Shown here in pieces: positions 1 to 8,517 of a DNA stretch of 64,000 bases. The DNA is taken from assembly GCF_028289705.1 (NCBI RefSeq), contig NZ_JANQOI010000090.1, forward strand, positions 57,995-121,994. The letters run 5' to 3'. Each line of letters begins with the position of its first letter. Positions within the stretch are counted from its first letter, which is position 1. A model generated the notes under the pieces. The model ran no database searches. It worked only from the letters and a program-made list of their open reading frames with translations, and was not told the origin of the DNA. Both the position numbers and the translations under genes were made by a program. The DNA comes from Pelagibius sp. Lineage in GTDB: Bacteria > Pseudomonadota > Alphaproteobacteria > Kiloniellales > Kiloniellaceae.

Positions 1-816
1 GTCGGCGAGCTCCTGCGGCTGCAAGGGATAGCGGGTCTGCCCGTCCACCAGCTCCGGTAGGCCGGCATTGGGCTGGACCGAAACCGGGCCAGGCCAGTTG
101 TCCGCCAGCCATTCCAGATGGGGCGCCATCTCCTGCGGGCCGGTAGCGCAGTTCAAGCCTATGATCGGCACGTCCAGGGCCGCGAGCACCGTCGCCGCCG
201 CCGAGACATCGGCGCCGACCAGCAGAGTGCCGGTGGTCTCCACCGTCACCTGCACCATGATCGGCAGGTCGACACAAGCGGCGAGGCGCGCCGCCTTTGC
301 CCCATTGACTGCCGCCTTCACCTGCAGGGTGTCCTGACAGGTCTCGATGAGGATGGCATCCACGCCGCCGGCGATCAGGCCGCTGCATTGGGTGGTGAAG
401 GCCGCTTCCAGGGAGTCGTAGTCGATATGGCCGAGCGATGGCAGCCGCGTTCCCGGCCCCACCGAGCCGAGCACGAAGCGCTGGCGACCGTCACCGGCAA
501 AAAGCTCCGCCGCCTCCCGCGCGATCTCTGCGGCGCGGCGGTTGATCTCCTCGGCACGCTCGCTGAGATCGAATTCGCCGAGGGTGATGGGGGAGCCGCC
601 GAAGGTGTTGGTCTCCACCATGTCGGCGCCGGCCGCGAAATAGCCGCGGTGAATCTCCCGCACCATGTCCGGCCGCGAGAGATTCAGAACCTCGGTACAG
701 TTCTCCTGGCCCCAGAAGTCGTCTTCCAGGGACAGGTCCATGGCCTGCACACGGCTGCCCATGGCGCCGTCACAGAGCAGCACCTGCTGCGAAAGCTGTT
801 CGAGCAGCTTGCTCAT
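1..816 (-). CDS. metH: Methionine synthase N-terminal homocysteine S-methyltransferase domain (partial, cut by window start)
   Basis: Reading leftward from an ATG at 816, 272 codons stay open to the window edge, so the C-terminus is missing. The product begins MSKLLEQLSQQVLLCDGAMG and contains GADMVETNTFGG, DAILIETCQDT and GLNCATGP, all hallmarks of the homocysteine-methyltransferase domain that makes methionine from homocysteine; the Cys of GLNCATGP is the first zinc-ligand position of the family. The start overlaps the metF stop by four bases (ATGA), so the two are translationally coupled. Whether this is a full-length cobalamin-dependent MetH or a stand-alone domain protein cannot be decided from the visible part. 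Confidence 0.9.
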   Translation of the reverse strand, partial: MSKLLEQLSQQVLLCDGAMGSRVQAMDLSLEDDFWGQENCTEVLNLSRPDMVREIHRGYFAAGADMVETNTFGGSPITLGEFDLSERAEEINRRAAEIAREAAELFAGDGRQRFVLGSVGPGTRLPSLGHIDYDSLEAAFTTQCSGLIAGGVDAILIETCQDTLQVKAAVNGAKAARLAACVDLPIMVQVTVETTGTLLVGADVSAAATVLAALDVPIIGLNCATGPQEMAPHLEWLADNWPGPVSVQPNAGLPELVDGQTRYPLQPQELAD

Positions 817-1766
817 CCCGCAGCCCTGGCAGCGACCGGCGCATGGCCATGCAGGTCGTTGGCCACAAATGCCTCGCACAGCAACAGGCGGCAGACGGCG
901 GCCGTCAGATCCGCCCGGTTCAAGGTGTAGAAGTGGAAGTCCTCCACGCCCCGCGCCACCAGATAGCGGCAAAGGTCCGCCGCCACCGATACCGCCACGG
1001 GATCGCGGACTTCCGGCTGGTCCTGCACACCCTCGAAGAGCGCGCACAGCCAGGAGGGCACCGCAGCCTTGCAGGTCGCAGCGATCTCAAGCGTACGCTT
1101 GAAGTTCACGATGGGCAGGATGCCGGGAACGATAGGCGCCGTGATACCGGCTGCCCGCGCCCGGTCGACGAAACGCAGGAAGTCGTCGGGATCGAAGAAG
1201 AACTGGGTGATAGCGCGGGTCGCACCGGCATCCAGCTTGCGTTTCAGGTTGTCGAGGTCCGCGTCCGCGCTGCGTGCCTGGGGATGCACCTCCGGATAGG
1301 CCGCCACGGAGATCTCGAAGTCGGCGACCTGCCGCAGGCCGGCGACCAGATCGGCAGCGAAGGCGTAACCCTCCGCATGCGGCGTGAAGTCGGGACTGTC
1401 CTTCGGCGGATCGCCACGCAGGGCCACGACGTGGCGCACACCATCGGCCCAATACCCTTCTGCGATGCGCTGGATCTCGGACTTGCTGGCCCCGACGCAG
1501 GTCAGATGCGCCGCGGGCGCCAGGCTGGTCTCATCGAGAATGCGCCGCACGGCCCGCAGGGTTCTTTCCTGGGTCGTACCGCCGGCGCCATAGGTCACAG
1601 AGACGTAGGGCGGATCGAATTGCTCGAGCTCGCGAAGCGCGCGCCAGAACCGCTCCTCGGCCAAGGGCGAAGCCGGCGGAAAGAACTCGAATGAAAAGCG
1701 CAGTCCCGCCGCGGAGGGCATCGGCGTCGCGCGGGAAGGAAGCCTGTAGTCAAGTGCCTCGGGCAT
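813..1766 (-). CDS. metF: 5,10-methylenetetrahydrofolate reductase
   Basis: This 317-residue protein matches MetF in length and motifs. It has FEFFPP near residue 27 with the catalytic-region Glu, VSVTYGAGG, a HLTCVGAS segment, VALRGDPP, and the C-terminal DFHFYTLNRADL that closes the TIM barrel. It reduces methylene-THF to methyl-THF using FAD in the cytoplasm and so supplies the methyl donor for the MetH encoded immediately downstream. The gene lies 22 bp after the ArsR-methyltransferase gene and overlaps metH by 4 bp, consistent with one three-gene operon. Confidence 0.95.
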   Translation of the reverse strand: MPEALDYRLPSRATPMPSAAGLRFSFEFFPPASPLAEERFWRALRELEQFDPPYVSVTYGAGGTTQERTLRAVRRILDETSLAPAAHLTCVGASKSEIQRIAEGYWADGVRHVVALRGDPPKDSPDFTPHAEGYAFAADLVAGLRQVADFEISVAAYPEVHPQARSADADLDNLKRKLDAGATRAITQFFFDPDDFLRFVDRARAAGITAPIVPGILPIVNFKRTLEIAATCKAAVPSWLCALFEGVQDQPEVRDPVAVSVAADLCRYLVARGVEDFHFYTLNRADLTAAVCRLLLCEAFVANDLHGHAPVAARAAG

Positions 1767-1788
1767 GGTTGCTCTCCGTTTCGCCGAC

Positions 1789-2742
1789 CTAAGCCGCTGT
1801 CGCCCGGTCCTGCGCGCCGCCGCGGCGCGCCGACCAGATGGTAATCGTCAGAGGGTCTCCCTGAAGCTGCCGGCTCTCCGCCGGCTGCAATCCGGCCGCC
1901 TTCACCCAGGCCCGGATGCTCTTCTCATCGAAGCCGAGCCAGCGGTGTTCGTGTTCGTCGCGCAGGAAGTCGAGGGCATGGGCCTGGAAATCGACGATGA
2001 ACAAACGACCGCCGGGGCGCAGCACCCTGGCCGCCTCTTCGATGGCCTGACCCGGGCGCTCCGCGTAATGCAGGACCTGATGGATGGTTACGGCATCAAA
2101 GCTGCCGGCTGCGGCCGGCAGGTGATACATGTCGCCCTTGCGCACGACGCAGTTCCGCAGCCTTGCCCGTTCCAACTTCGAACGGGCAATCATCAGCATG
2201 TCCGGGGAAAGGTCGATACCGACAGCCCGCTCCACCTCGCCGGCCAAGACCTCCAACACCCGGCCTGTACCGGTGCCGACGTCGAGCAGATCAGACACCT
2301 TCTCGCGGGCAATGAGCTGGCGCAGCAATGCTTCGACTTTGTTGTCTTGCACATAGAGCGCACGAATCTCGTCCCAGCGCGCCGCCACCCGCTGAAAGTA
2401 ATCTTCGGCGCGCTGGGCACGGTCTTTCATGATGGCCTCAAGCCTGCCGAGATCGCGCACCACCGTCGGGTCTTGGCCAGGTACTGAATCGACGAGGGTC
2501 TGAGCCAATCCTGCAGAGGCCGACTGCTGTGACAGCCGGTAGTAGACCCAGGTGCCTTCCCGATTGCGGTCCAGCAAACCGGCTTCGGTCAGCAGCTTCA
2601 AATGACGTGAAATGCGGGGCTGGCTCTGTCCGAGAATCTGCACCAGGTCGGAGACCGTCAGGTCGCCGTGCGCACAGAGCACAAGCAACCTGAGCCGGGT
2701 CGGCTCGGCGGCGGCTTTCATGGCGGCCAGCAGGTGTTCCAT
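1789..2742 (-). CDS. ArsR-type HTH fused to class I SAM methyltransferase domain; SahR-like regulator of methionine metabolism
   Basis: The first 90 or so residues form an ArsR winged helix (EPTRLRLLVLCAHGDLTVSDL, then a QPRISRHLKLL recognition helix). Residues from about 145 form a SAM-binding Rossmann domain with LLDVGTGTGRVLEVL and GRLFIVDF. Fusions of this kind sit next to metF/metH in many proteobacteria, and SahR, which senses S-adenosylhomocysteine, is the described regulator of this type. The gene is first in the metF-metH operon and has a palindromic operator in its own promoter, so autoregulation is likely. A true methyltransferase activity cannot be excluded. Confidence 0.85.
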   Translation of the reverse strand: MEHLLAAMKAAAEPTRLRLLVLCAHGDLTVSDLVQILGQSQPRISRHLKLLTEAGLLDRNREGTWVYYRLSQQSASAGLAQTLVDSVPGQDPTVVRDLGRLEAIMKDRAQRAEDYFQRVAARWDEIRALYVQDNKVEALLRQLIAREKVSDLLDVGTGTGRVLEVLAGEVERAVGIDLSPDMLMIARSKLERARLRNCVVRKGDMYHLPAAAGSFDAVTIHQVLHYAERPGQAIEEAARVLRPGGRLFIVDFQAHALDFLRDEHEHRWLGFDEKSIRAWVKAAGLQPAESRQLQGDPLTITIWSARRGGAQDRATAA

Positions 2743-2787
2743 TCACCCTTCCCCGGTTCTCGCGACGCTCGGCATCAAGATGCTATA

Positions 2788-2816
2788 ATAAAGATATAAA
2801 GATATCGTTATGTCAA
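2788..2816 (-). promoter_or_regulatory. Promoter of the methionine operon overlapped by a 24-bp palindromic operator
   Basis: An AT-rich imperfect palindrome has arms ATAAAGATAT (2788-2797) and ATATCGTTAT (2802-2811) around AAAG, with one mismatch in ten. On the minus strand a perfect TTGACA (2816-2811) adjoins it, so a repressor bound here would cover the -35/-10 spacer. The AT-rich block stands out from the GC-rich surroundings. Binding by the ArsR-like protein encoded just downstream is inference. Confidence 0.65.
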
Positions 2817-2954
2817 GGTGAGATTGAAAAAATCCAACGTTGCCGGGACATTGGGAGTACCGCCCTTGCCTCGCCTTGCGCCTCTTCTACCTCGCGCGGT
2901 CCTCGCGGTAGGGTGATTATGTATTGGTTAATCGCCCATCCCATATGATGAGCC

Positions 2955-3950
2955 ATGGACCAGATAAGCGACTCCCAGGGGAGCGAGCCCCGGATGAGCG
3001 AACCGCAGTGGCGACCGAAGATCGGCCTTGCGCTCGGTAGCGGCGTCGCACGCGGCTGGGCGCATCTGGGCGTGCTCCGCGCTCTCAACCGCTACGGCAT
3101 CGAACCGGACGTGGTCGCGGGGACCTCCATCGGTGCCGTCGTCGGCGGGATCCACCTGGCCGGCAAGGCCGATGCCCTGGAGGCCTGGGCGCGCTCTCTT
3201 TCCAAAGTGCGCATGATCTCTTATCTCGATTTCCGGGTGCGCAACGGCGGCATGCTCGGCGGCCGACATCTCACCGATGCCATGCGCCGCGATCTGGGTG
3301 AAACCAGGATCGAAGATCTGACCACGCCCTTCGTTTCCGTCGCCACGGATCTGGTTACCGGCCACGAGGTCTGGTTGCGCAAGGGCGACTTGGTGGATGC
3401 GATGCGCATGTCGTTTTCGTTGCCTGGCATCTTCGAGCCCATGCAGCACGAACAGCGCTGGCTCGTCGACGGTGCTCTGGTCAATCCCGTTCCGGTTTCC
3501 GTCTGCCGCGCGCTCGGTGCGCAGATGGTGATCGCGGTCAATCTCAACGCCGATATCATCGGCAAGGAACGACGCGCCGGCGCGGCAATTCCAACGGTGG
3601 CCGGTTTCGATCTCTTGAGCGAACTGCAAGGCAGCGATGGCGCCGCGCCGAAATCGAGAATCAGCGCACTCGCCAATCGCATCTTCCGGCGCGAGCCGAG
3701 TCACCCGAGCATGTTCGGGGTCATGATCTCGGCTCTGGGAATCGTCCAAGACCGAATCTCCCGTTCGCGACTCGCCGGTGAGCCGCCCGACGTTCACATC
3801 ACCCCGCGTCTGGGCAACGTCGGTCTCTTCGAATTCGACCGTGCCGACGAGATCATTGCCGAGGGTGAAGAGTCGGTCGAGCGGGTCGTCGAAGATCTGC
3901 ACGACGCGATATCGATCTTCGGACGCGAACCCTACGACAACGGAAACTGA
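2955..3950 (+). CDS. Patatin-like phospholipase (RssA/YchK type)
   Basis: This 331-residue protein has the complete patatin catalytic set: the oxyanion-hole motif GSGVARG at residues 28-34, the nucleophile elbow GTSIG with Ser58, and the dyad Asp in VDGALVNPVPV around residue 172. These Ser/Asp lipases hydrolyse acyl chains from membrane lipids or lysolipids. There is no signal peptide, so a cytoplasmic or membrane-associated location is expected. The ATG at 2955 is used; a second in-frame ATG at 2994 (MSEPQW) has a GGAG 10 bases upstream and is a credible alternative. It is transcribed divergently from the methionine operon. Confidence 0.88.
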   Translation: MDQISDSQGSEPRMSEPQWRPKIGLALGSGVARGWAHLGVLRALNRYGIEPDVVAGTSIGAVVGGIHLAGKADALEAWARSLSKVRMISYLDFRVRNGGMLGGRHLTDAMRRDLGETRIEDLTTPFVSVATDLVTGHEVWLRKGDLVDAMRMSFSLPGIFEPMQHEQRWLVDGALVNPVPVSVCRALGAQMVIAVNLNADIIGKERRAGAAIPTVAGFDLLSELQGSDGAAPKSRISALANRIFRREPSHPSMFGVMISALGIVQDRISRSRLAGEPPDVHITPRLGNVGLFEFDRADEIIAEGEESVERVVEDLHDAISIFGREPYDNGN

Positions 3951-4071
3951 CGCCGGCGAAGCCTCTCTGTCAGAGGGCCTCACGCGGCGCTGCGCGCAGC
4001 CGTCCCGCGACAGGGAACAGTATCAACGCAGGGCGCGTTGCATCACGGTGATCATTGCAAAAGGAAACGGG

Positions 4072-4090
4072 GATCCCACTTTCTGGGATC
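4072..4090. repeat. Small perfect hairpin GATCCCA-CTTTC-TGGGATC
   Basis: Perfect 7-bp inverted repeat with a 5-base loop in the convergent gap between the patatin and H1-like genes. No T-run follows on either strand, so it is only a weak terminator candidate. Confidence 0.4.
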
Positions 4091-4166
4091 GCCGTCCATG
4101 ACCATAACTCTTACTGGCTTGGTGAGCGGAGGCGGCGGACCGCCGTCTCGGCGCGAGGTTGTAAGG

Positions 4167-4553
4167 TTATGATTTCGCTGACTTTTTCGCAGCTTTCTTT
4201 CTGGCCGCAGGCTTCTTCTTGGCCGCGGCTTTGCGCACAGTCTTGCGAGCGGCAGGCTTCTTCTTTGCCGCTTTTTTCTTCGCGACTTTCTTCTTCGCCG
4301 CGGGCTTGCGAGCGGCAGACTTCTTGACTGCCTTTTTCTTCGCGGCCTTCTTCTTGGCCGCGGGCCTACGGGCAGCCGTCTTCTTGGCTACCTTCTTCTT
4401 AGCTACCTTCCTCTTTGCGGTGGTCTTGCGCGCCGTGGTCTTGCGCGCAGCCTTCTTCGCGGTCTTCTTCGCAGTCGCCTTCTTGGCGGCCGCACGTTTC
4501 GCCGGCGACTTCTTCTTCGCAGCCGGCTTCCTAGCAGTCTTGGTAGTTGCCAA
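4167..4553 (-). CDS. Histone H1-like Lys/Ala/Pro-rich DNA-binding protein
   Basis: The 128-residue product is almost entirely Lys, Ala, Pro, Arg and Thr, built from repeats of the AAKKK, PAAKKK and ARKT type, like the H1-like tails of bacterial Hc1, AlgP and PhaF proteins. Such proteins bind DNA non-specifically and compact or bridge it. The start is a TTG at 4553-4551, supported by a GGGGAA ribosome-binding site about seven bases upstream; no upstream ATG fits. The coding DNA is highly repetitive, so its length may vary between strains. The exact role is unknown. Confidence 0.8.
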   Translation of the reverse strand: MATTKTARKPAAKKKSPAKRAAAKKATAKKTAKKAARKTTARKTTAKRKVAKKKVAKKTAARRPAAKKKAAKKKAVKKSAARKPAAKKKVAKKKAAKKKPAARKTVRKAAAKKKPAARKKAAKKSAKS

Positions 4554-5026
4554 TTGTCTATTCCCCTAACGTCAGAACGAATCCGGTGATGCCACCCCGC
4601 GCGGCGAATTGTGCCTCTTTGCTCAAGCAGTGACAAGAAAAGACAGACAACATCGAAGCTACAGCCTGCAAAAAACTTGACGCGCGGTGATGAAGTGAAT
4701 GGGCAAGTTGCGGCGGTGATCTTGTCAAGCCTGCTTGCGCTGCTCGATCTATGACAAACAGCGATGACGAATACAGCGCTAGCAACGTCGTCGGCGACGA
4801 TGCACCTGATCCGGTTTCGAGTCGCCACCGCCTGTACCGACACGAAGATGAGGATCGTAGTGTTGCTTCATAGGCGATCATGCAGCGCGACGGTATGTCG
4901 ATGGCAACAGCGTTCGCCGAGGGACACCAAAGCCGGCGATCGAAGATCTTCGACGAGACGACGAGGTGCGGCCAACACAAAGGCGACACAGCATCGCGCG
5001 AGGCCTCGCTTCTATAGTCGTCCCTC
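4554..5026. other. Intergenic region, 473 bp, no supported gene
   Basis: Divergent spacer between the H1-like gene (minus) and the DUF481 gene (plus), so it must hold both promoters. A TTGACA is present on the minus strand at 4728-4723, but no convincing -10 follows at standard spacing. Open frames here lack a ribosome-binding site and have atypical composition. I see no RNA gene. Confidence 0.5.
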
Positions 5027-6070
5027 ATGTTGCGGTCTCTGCAAAGCCAAACGATCGCGCTGCTGCTTCTCACCGGACTGAGCGTCTCCGCCATGCCGGC
5101 GAAGGCGTCGCAAGCCAACATGCCGGAAGACCTTCGCAGAGCGATTGCGGCCGCCGCAACGGCTGCGGAGATCGATCACTTCAGGCAGACACTGCGCAAT
5201 GCCATCGCCACAGCACCGCAACACAAGCTGCCGATCCTTCTGCACGCCATCGAACTTCGCCCCGACTGGGCGGCCGAGCTGCTTCTCGCAGCGCTTTTCG
5301 ATCCTCCGCTGAGAGGACAGGGTCCTCCGGAAACGCCCCTTGAAGGCGCGCCGCGGGCCCCGCAGCGCGGTCAGCATGCCCTCTCCCCTGCCCTCGTCGA
5401 GGCCCCGCCGGATGAGGCACCGGATCCGGTCCCCTGGTACGGAAGCCTCGAGCTCGGCGGCGTCGCGCGCAGCGGAAACACTGAGAACCTCGGCATTTCT
5501 GCCGGGGCTGAGTTGACTTACGAGGAGGCCCCCTGGACGCACAAGGCCAGCGCCGCGCTCGATTACCTTCGCACCAGGAGCGACACCGAAGCCCAATCCT
5601 TAGAGGCCGAGTACGAGATCAACTACGAGCTGACGGAGCGCAGCTTTCTCTTCGGCCTGACTCACTTTCAGAACGACCGCTTCAGTGGCTTCGACTACGA
5701 GATCACCTCTTCGGCAGGGCTCGGCGTCAAGCTGATCGCAGGCGTGTCGATGACCTGGACCCTGGCAGCCGGCCCGAGCCTGCGCGTCTTTCGCCGCGAA
5801 GACAAAGACCGCAGCGAGACGACGCCGGGCGCCCGCGTCAACAACGACGTCGCCTGGCAGGTCTCGGATACAGCGACCTTGGCCAACGAAACCGAGATTC
5901 GTCTCGACAGCGAGCGAAGCGAGGTGGAGAACGAAGCGAGTCTGACATTGAAGATCATAGAGAGCCTCGCCGGAAAGTTCTCTTTCACGGCGAACTATCG
6001 CAGCCCCGTCCCCGCCGACACGGAGAAGCTCGACACCACGACCAGAGCCTCGCTGATCTACGACTTCTGA
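5027..6070 (+). CDS. DUF481 family outer-membrane beta-barrel protein
   Basis: A hydrophobic signal peptide (ALLLLTGLSVSAMPAKA) is followed by a linker and then a beta-rich domain beginning near WYGSLELGGVARSGNTEN. That segment is the signature of DUF481/YdiY salt-induced outer-membrane proteins. The chain alternates polar and hydrophobic strands and ends with Phe (SLIYDF), typical of barrels inserted by the BAM machinery. At 347 residues it is longer than many relatives because of a 100-residue N-terminal segment rich in Ala, Pro and Arg. The physiological role of the family is unclear. Confidence 0.8.
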   Translation: MLRSLQSQTIALLLLTGLSVSAMPAKASQANMPEDLRRAIAAAATAAEIDHFRQTLRNAIATAPQHKLPILLHAIELRPDWAAELLLAALFDPPLRGQGPPETPLEGAPRAPQRGQHALSPALVEAPPDEAPDPVPWYGSLELGGVARSGNTENLGISAGAELTYEEAPWTHKASAALDYLRTRSDTEAQSLEAEYEINYELTERSFLFGLTHFQNDRFSGFDYEITSSAGLGVKLIAGVSMTWTLAAGPSLRVFRREDKDRSETTPGARVNNDVAWQVSDTATLANETEIRLDSERSEVENEASLTLKIIESLAGKFSFTANYRSPVPADTEKLDTTTRASLIYDF

Positions 6071-6156
6071 ACCGGCGCAGCGAAACCTGTCGGGAATAAT
6101 CGCTTCGCCTCGCAGTCTTGACCTGTGAGGGCCTCTCTCACTGAGACTTGCCGGGC

Positions 6157-6163
6157 AAGGAGG
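6157..6163 (+). promoter_or_regulatory. Strong ribosome-binding site fixing a GTG start
   Basis: AAGGAGG lies four bases before the GTG at 6168. It selects this frame over an overlapping open frame starting at 6125. Confidence 0.75.
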
Positions 6164-6167
6164 ATTC

Positions 6168-6605
6168 GTGCGCCTCATCTCTTCTCGAATTGCCGGTCTC
6201 CTCGGCTGCTGCTTGCTTTCGCTCCTCCTCCATCCAAGCCTCGCGGCGGCACAGGAACAACCGGCCGCGCCGAGCACGGCGGAGGACATCAGCAAGCTCA
6301 CCGCCGATGTGACCACCGCCCGGGAGATCCAAGGAATGAGCCTCTGGGATCGCGAGAACGCGCTGCTCGGCGAAGTGGCCGACGTGATTCTCGACAAGCG
6401 GACCTCACGGCTCCGCCTGGTGCTTGTGTCGCAGGGTGGATTCCTCGGCATCGGGACCAAGGACGTTGCGATCGACTGGCGAGAGATCGAATACGATCCT
6501 CAAGCCCGTCTCCTGAGAACCCGCAAGCTCACCGAGGAGGACCTGAAGGAAAGGGAACCCTACGAGGCTCGGCAAACAGACATCTCGATCAGCGATTGGC
6601 GATAG
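6168..6605 (+). CDS. Exported PRC-barrel domain protein
   Basis: A GTG start follows a perfect Shine-Dalgarno sequence. Residues 1-29 form a Sec signal peptide ending SLAAAQ. The rest is a single PRC-barrel fold: MSLWDRENALLGEVADVILD, then RLRLVLVSQGGFLGIGTKDVAIDW, a pattern shared with photosynthetic reaction-centre H subunits and RimM. Periplasmic single-PRC proteins are common in alphaproteobacteria and are often stress-associated, but this one cannot be assigned a function. It lies about 100 bp after the DUF481 gene on the same strand and may be co-transcribed. Confidence 0.8.
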   Translation: MRLISSRIAGLLGCCLLSLLLHPSLAAAQEQPAAPSTAEDISKLTADVTTAREIQGMSLWDRENALLGEVADVILDKRTSRLRLVLVSQGGFLGIGTKDVAIDWREIEYDPQARLLRTRKLTEEDLKEREPYEARQTDISISDWR

Positions 6606-6618
6606 GTGAGCGTGCCGT

Positions 6619-6642
6619 CGCCCTGGGGATCTTCCCGGGGCG
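6619..6642 (+). terminator. Hairpin just after the PRC-barrel gene
   Basis: CGCCC-T-GGG pairs with CCC-G-GGGCG around a short loop, 14 bp past the stop codon, then a pyrimidine-rich stretch. The T-run is poor, so an intrinsic terminator is plausible but not certain. Confidence 0.45.
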
Positions 6643-6951
6643 ATGACTCTTCCTTGACTCTTCCGTGCTGCCGGAGCCGCCGTTTAAATCCGATCTATCG
6701 ATGCAGTCCGGCTACTATGGCCGACATTTCAAAACCATAGCGACGTGACTTTGAGTGGCACCTATCAACCACGGGAATAGGACCCGGGGTTGGCAGGTCT
6801 CAGGTAGGTAGAGCCCGGCGCGCAGCGGGCGATAAGAAAAGGTGTCTGATCCGGATCGGTTTGCGGGCTCTCGTGCCCGCGGCAACGGGTGAGTGTACGC
6901 CTGCGCCAGGATCCCTTGGACATAAGAGCCCCTTGGATGTGAGAGGAAAGC
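6643..6951. other. Intergenic region upstream of opgD, no supported gene
   Basis: About 310 bp between the hairpin and the opgD start. It presumably holds the opgD promoter, but I cannot identify clear -35/-10 boxes. No ribosome-binding-site-backed frame or RNA gene is visible. Confidence 0.5.
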
Positions 6952-8517
6952 GTGCCAGGACAGAAGATTGATCGGCGAACTTTCCTTGCCGGTGTAAGTG
7001 CAGGCGGCCTGCTATCGGCGCATACCGGTCTTTCTTCAGCCGCCGCCGTCGCGGCAGGCCAGTGGGCGGAGGGGGACACCCCTCAGGCCTTCAGTTTCAC
7101 GATGCTGCGGGCGAGAGCCCTGGAGCTCGCGGCGAAGCCCTATGTGCCACCGCAGGCCCCGCCTCTGCCGAGCAAGCTGGCAGAACTTTCACCGCCGCAA
7201 TACCGCGCGATCCGTTTTCGCCCTGAGGCCTCGATCTGGCAAAGCGACGGCCTGCCCTTCCAGCTACAGCTCTTTCATCGCGGCTCCTATTTCCGCGGGG
7301 CTGTGAAGATCAACCTCTTCGACTCCCACCATATCGCCGCACTGCCCTACAGCCCGGCGCTGTTCGACTACAGCCAAAGCGACATCGGCGAGGTGCCGGA
7401 CGACCTGGGGTTCGCGGGCTTTCGCCTTCTTCACCCTCTGAACCAAAGCGACCGTTTCGACGAGGTGGCCGTGTTCCTGGGTGCCAGCTATTTCCGTGTC
7501 CTGGGGGCCGATCAGCATTACGGGCTCTCGGCCCGGGGCCTGGCCATCGACACAGGCCTTGCGAAGAAGGAGGAGTTTCCCGCCTTCAAGGAGTTCTGGA
7601 TCCGAAAGCCCGATCCTGCTGCGCCGTCGATCGATATCTACGCCTTGATGGACAGTGTCAGCGTCGCCGGCGCCTATCACTTCACGCTGACCCCCGGGAC
7701 CGAATCACAGATGCAGGTCCGGGCCAGCCTCTTCATGCGGCGTGCCGTGGAGAAGTTCGGCATCGCGCCGCTGACCTCCATGTTTCTCTACGGCGAGAAT
7801 TCGACACGGCCGCCGGATGACCTGCGTCCCGAAGTGCACGATTCCGATGGGCTGCTGATCGCCTCCCGGGAAGGCGAGTGGATCTGGCGCCCCCTGACCA
7901 ACCGCGACAAGCTGCAGGTCAGCTCCTTCCAAAGCGAGAGCCCCAGGGGTTTCGGTCTGCTGCAGCGCGACCGCGACAGCCGCCACTATCAGGACCTCGA
8001 CCTGCAGTACGAGCGACGCCCCAGCGCCTGGATCGAGCCAGCGGAGGATTGGGGAAAGGGCGTCGTCCAGCTCATCGAGATCCCCAGCGACGCCGAACGC
8101 TACGACAACATTGCCCTGTTCTGGATCCCGGAAACGCAAACCGAGCCGGGGCAAGAGTGGTCTTTGGCGTATCGCCTGAGGTTTGCCGATCGCTATCCCG
8201 ACTTCCCCGACACCGGCCGCGCCCTCGCCACCCGGGAAGGAGCCGGCAGCCAGGAGCCGCGGCGGCGCTTCGCCCTGGAATTCGGGGGCGGCCCCCTGGG
8301 ACCGATGACGGACGAAAGTCATGTCGAACTGGTGGTCAGCGCCTCTGCGGGAACCGTGCAGGACGCAGACTGCCGCAAGAACGAAGAGACGGGGTCCTGG
8401 TTCGCCCTCTTCGAACTGGACCCGGGTGAGAACGAGGCGATCGAACTCCGCGCCTTTCTCCGGAATCACGAACACGTGCTGACAGAGACCTGGAGCTATC
8501 TGTGGAAGCGCAGTTGA
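6952..8517 (+). CDS. opgD: Periplasmic glucan biosynthesis protein OpgD/OpgG family
   Basis: The 521-residue product has a twin-arginine signal (KIDRRTFLAGVSAGG) followed by the OpgG/MdoG fold. Recognisable blocks are YRAIRFRPEASIW, FQLQLFHRGSYF, GFAGFRLLHPLN, EFPAFKEFWIRKP and FLYGENSTRP. It acts in the periplasm on the osmoregulated periplasmic glucan backbone made by OpgH. The Tat signal and single copy favour the OpgD name over OpgG. The start is a GTG with GAGAGGAAA upstream. It is first in the opgD-unknown-opgH cluster, all on the plus strand. Confidence 0.9.
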   Translation: MPGQKIDRRTFLAGVSAGGLLSAHTGLSSAAAVAAGQWAEGDTPQAFSFTMLRARALELAAKPYVPPQAPPLPSKLAELSPPQYRAIRFRPEASIWQSDGLPFQLQLFHRGSYFRGAVKINLFDSHHIAALPYSPALFDYSQSDIGEVPDDLGFAGFRLLHPLNQSDRFDEVAVFLGASYFRVLGADQHYGLSARGLAIDTGLAKKEEFPAFKEFWIRKPDPAAPSIDIYALMDSVSVAGAYHFTLTPGTESQMQVRASLFMRRAVEKFGIAPLTSMFLYGENSTRPPDDLRPEVHDSDGLLIASREGEWIWRPLTNRDKLQVSSFQSESPRGFGLLQRDRDSRHYQDLDLQYERRPSAWIEPAEDWGKGVVQLIEIPSDAERYDNIALFWIPETQTEPGQEWSLAYRLRFADRYPDFPDTGRALATREGAGSQEPRRRFALEFGGGPLGPMTDESHVELVVSASAGTVQDADCRKNEETGSWFALFELDPGENEAIELRAFLRNHEHVLTETWSYLWKRS

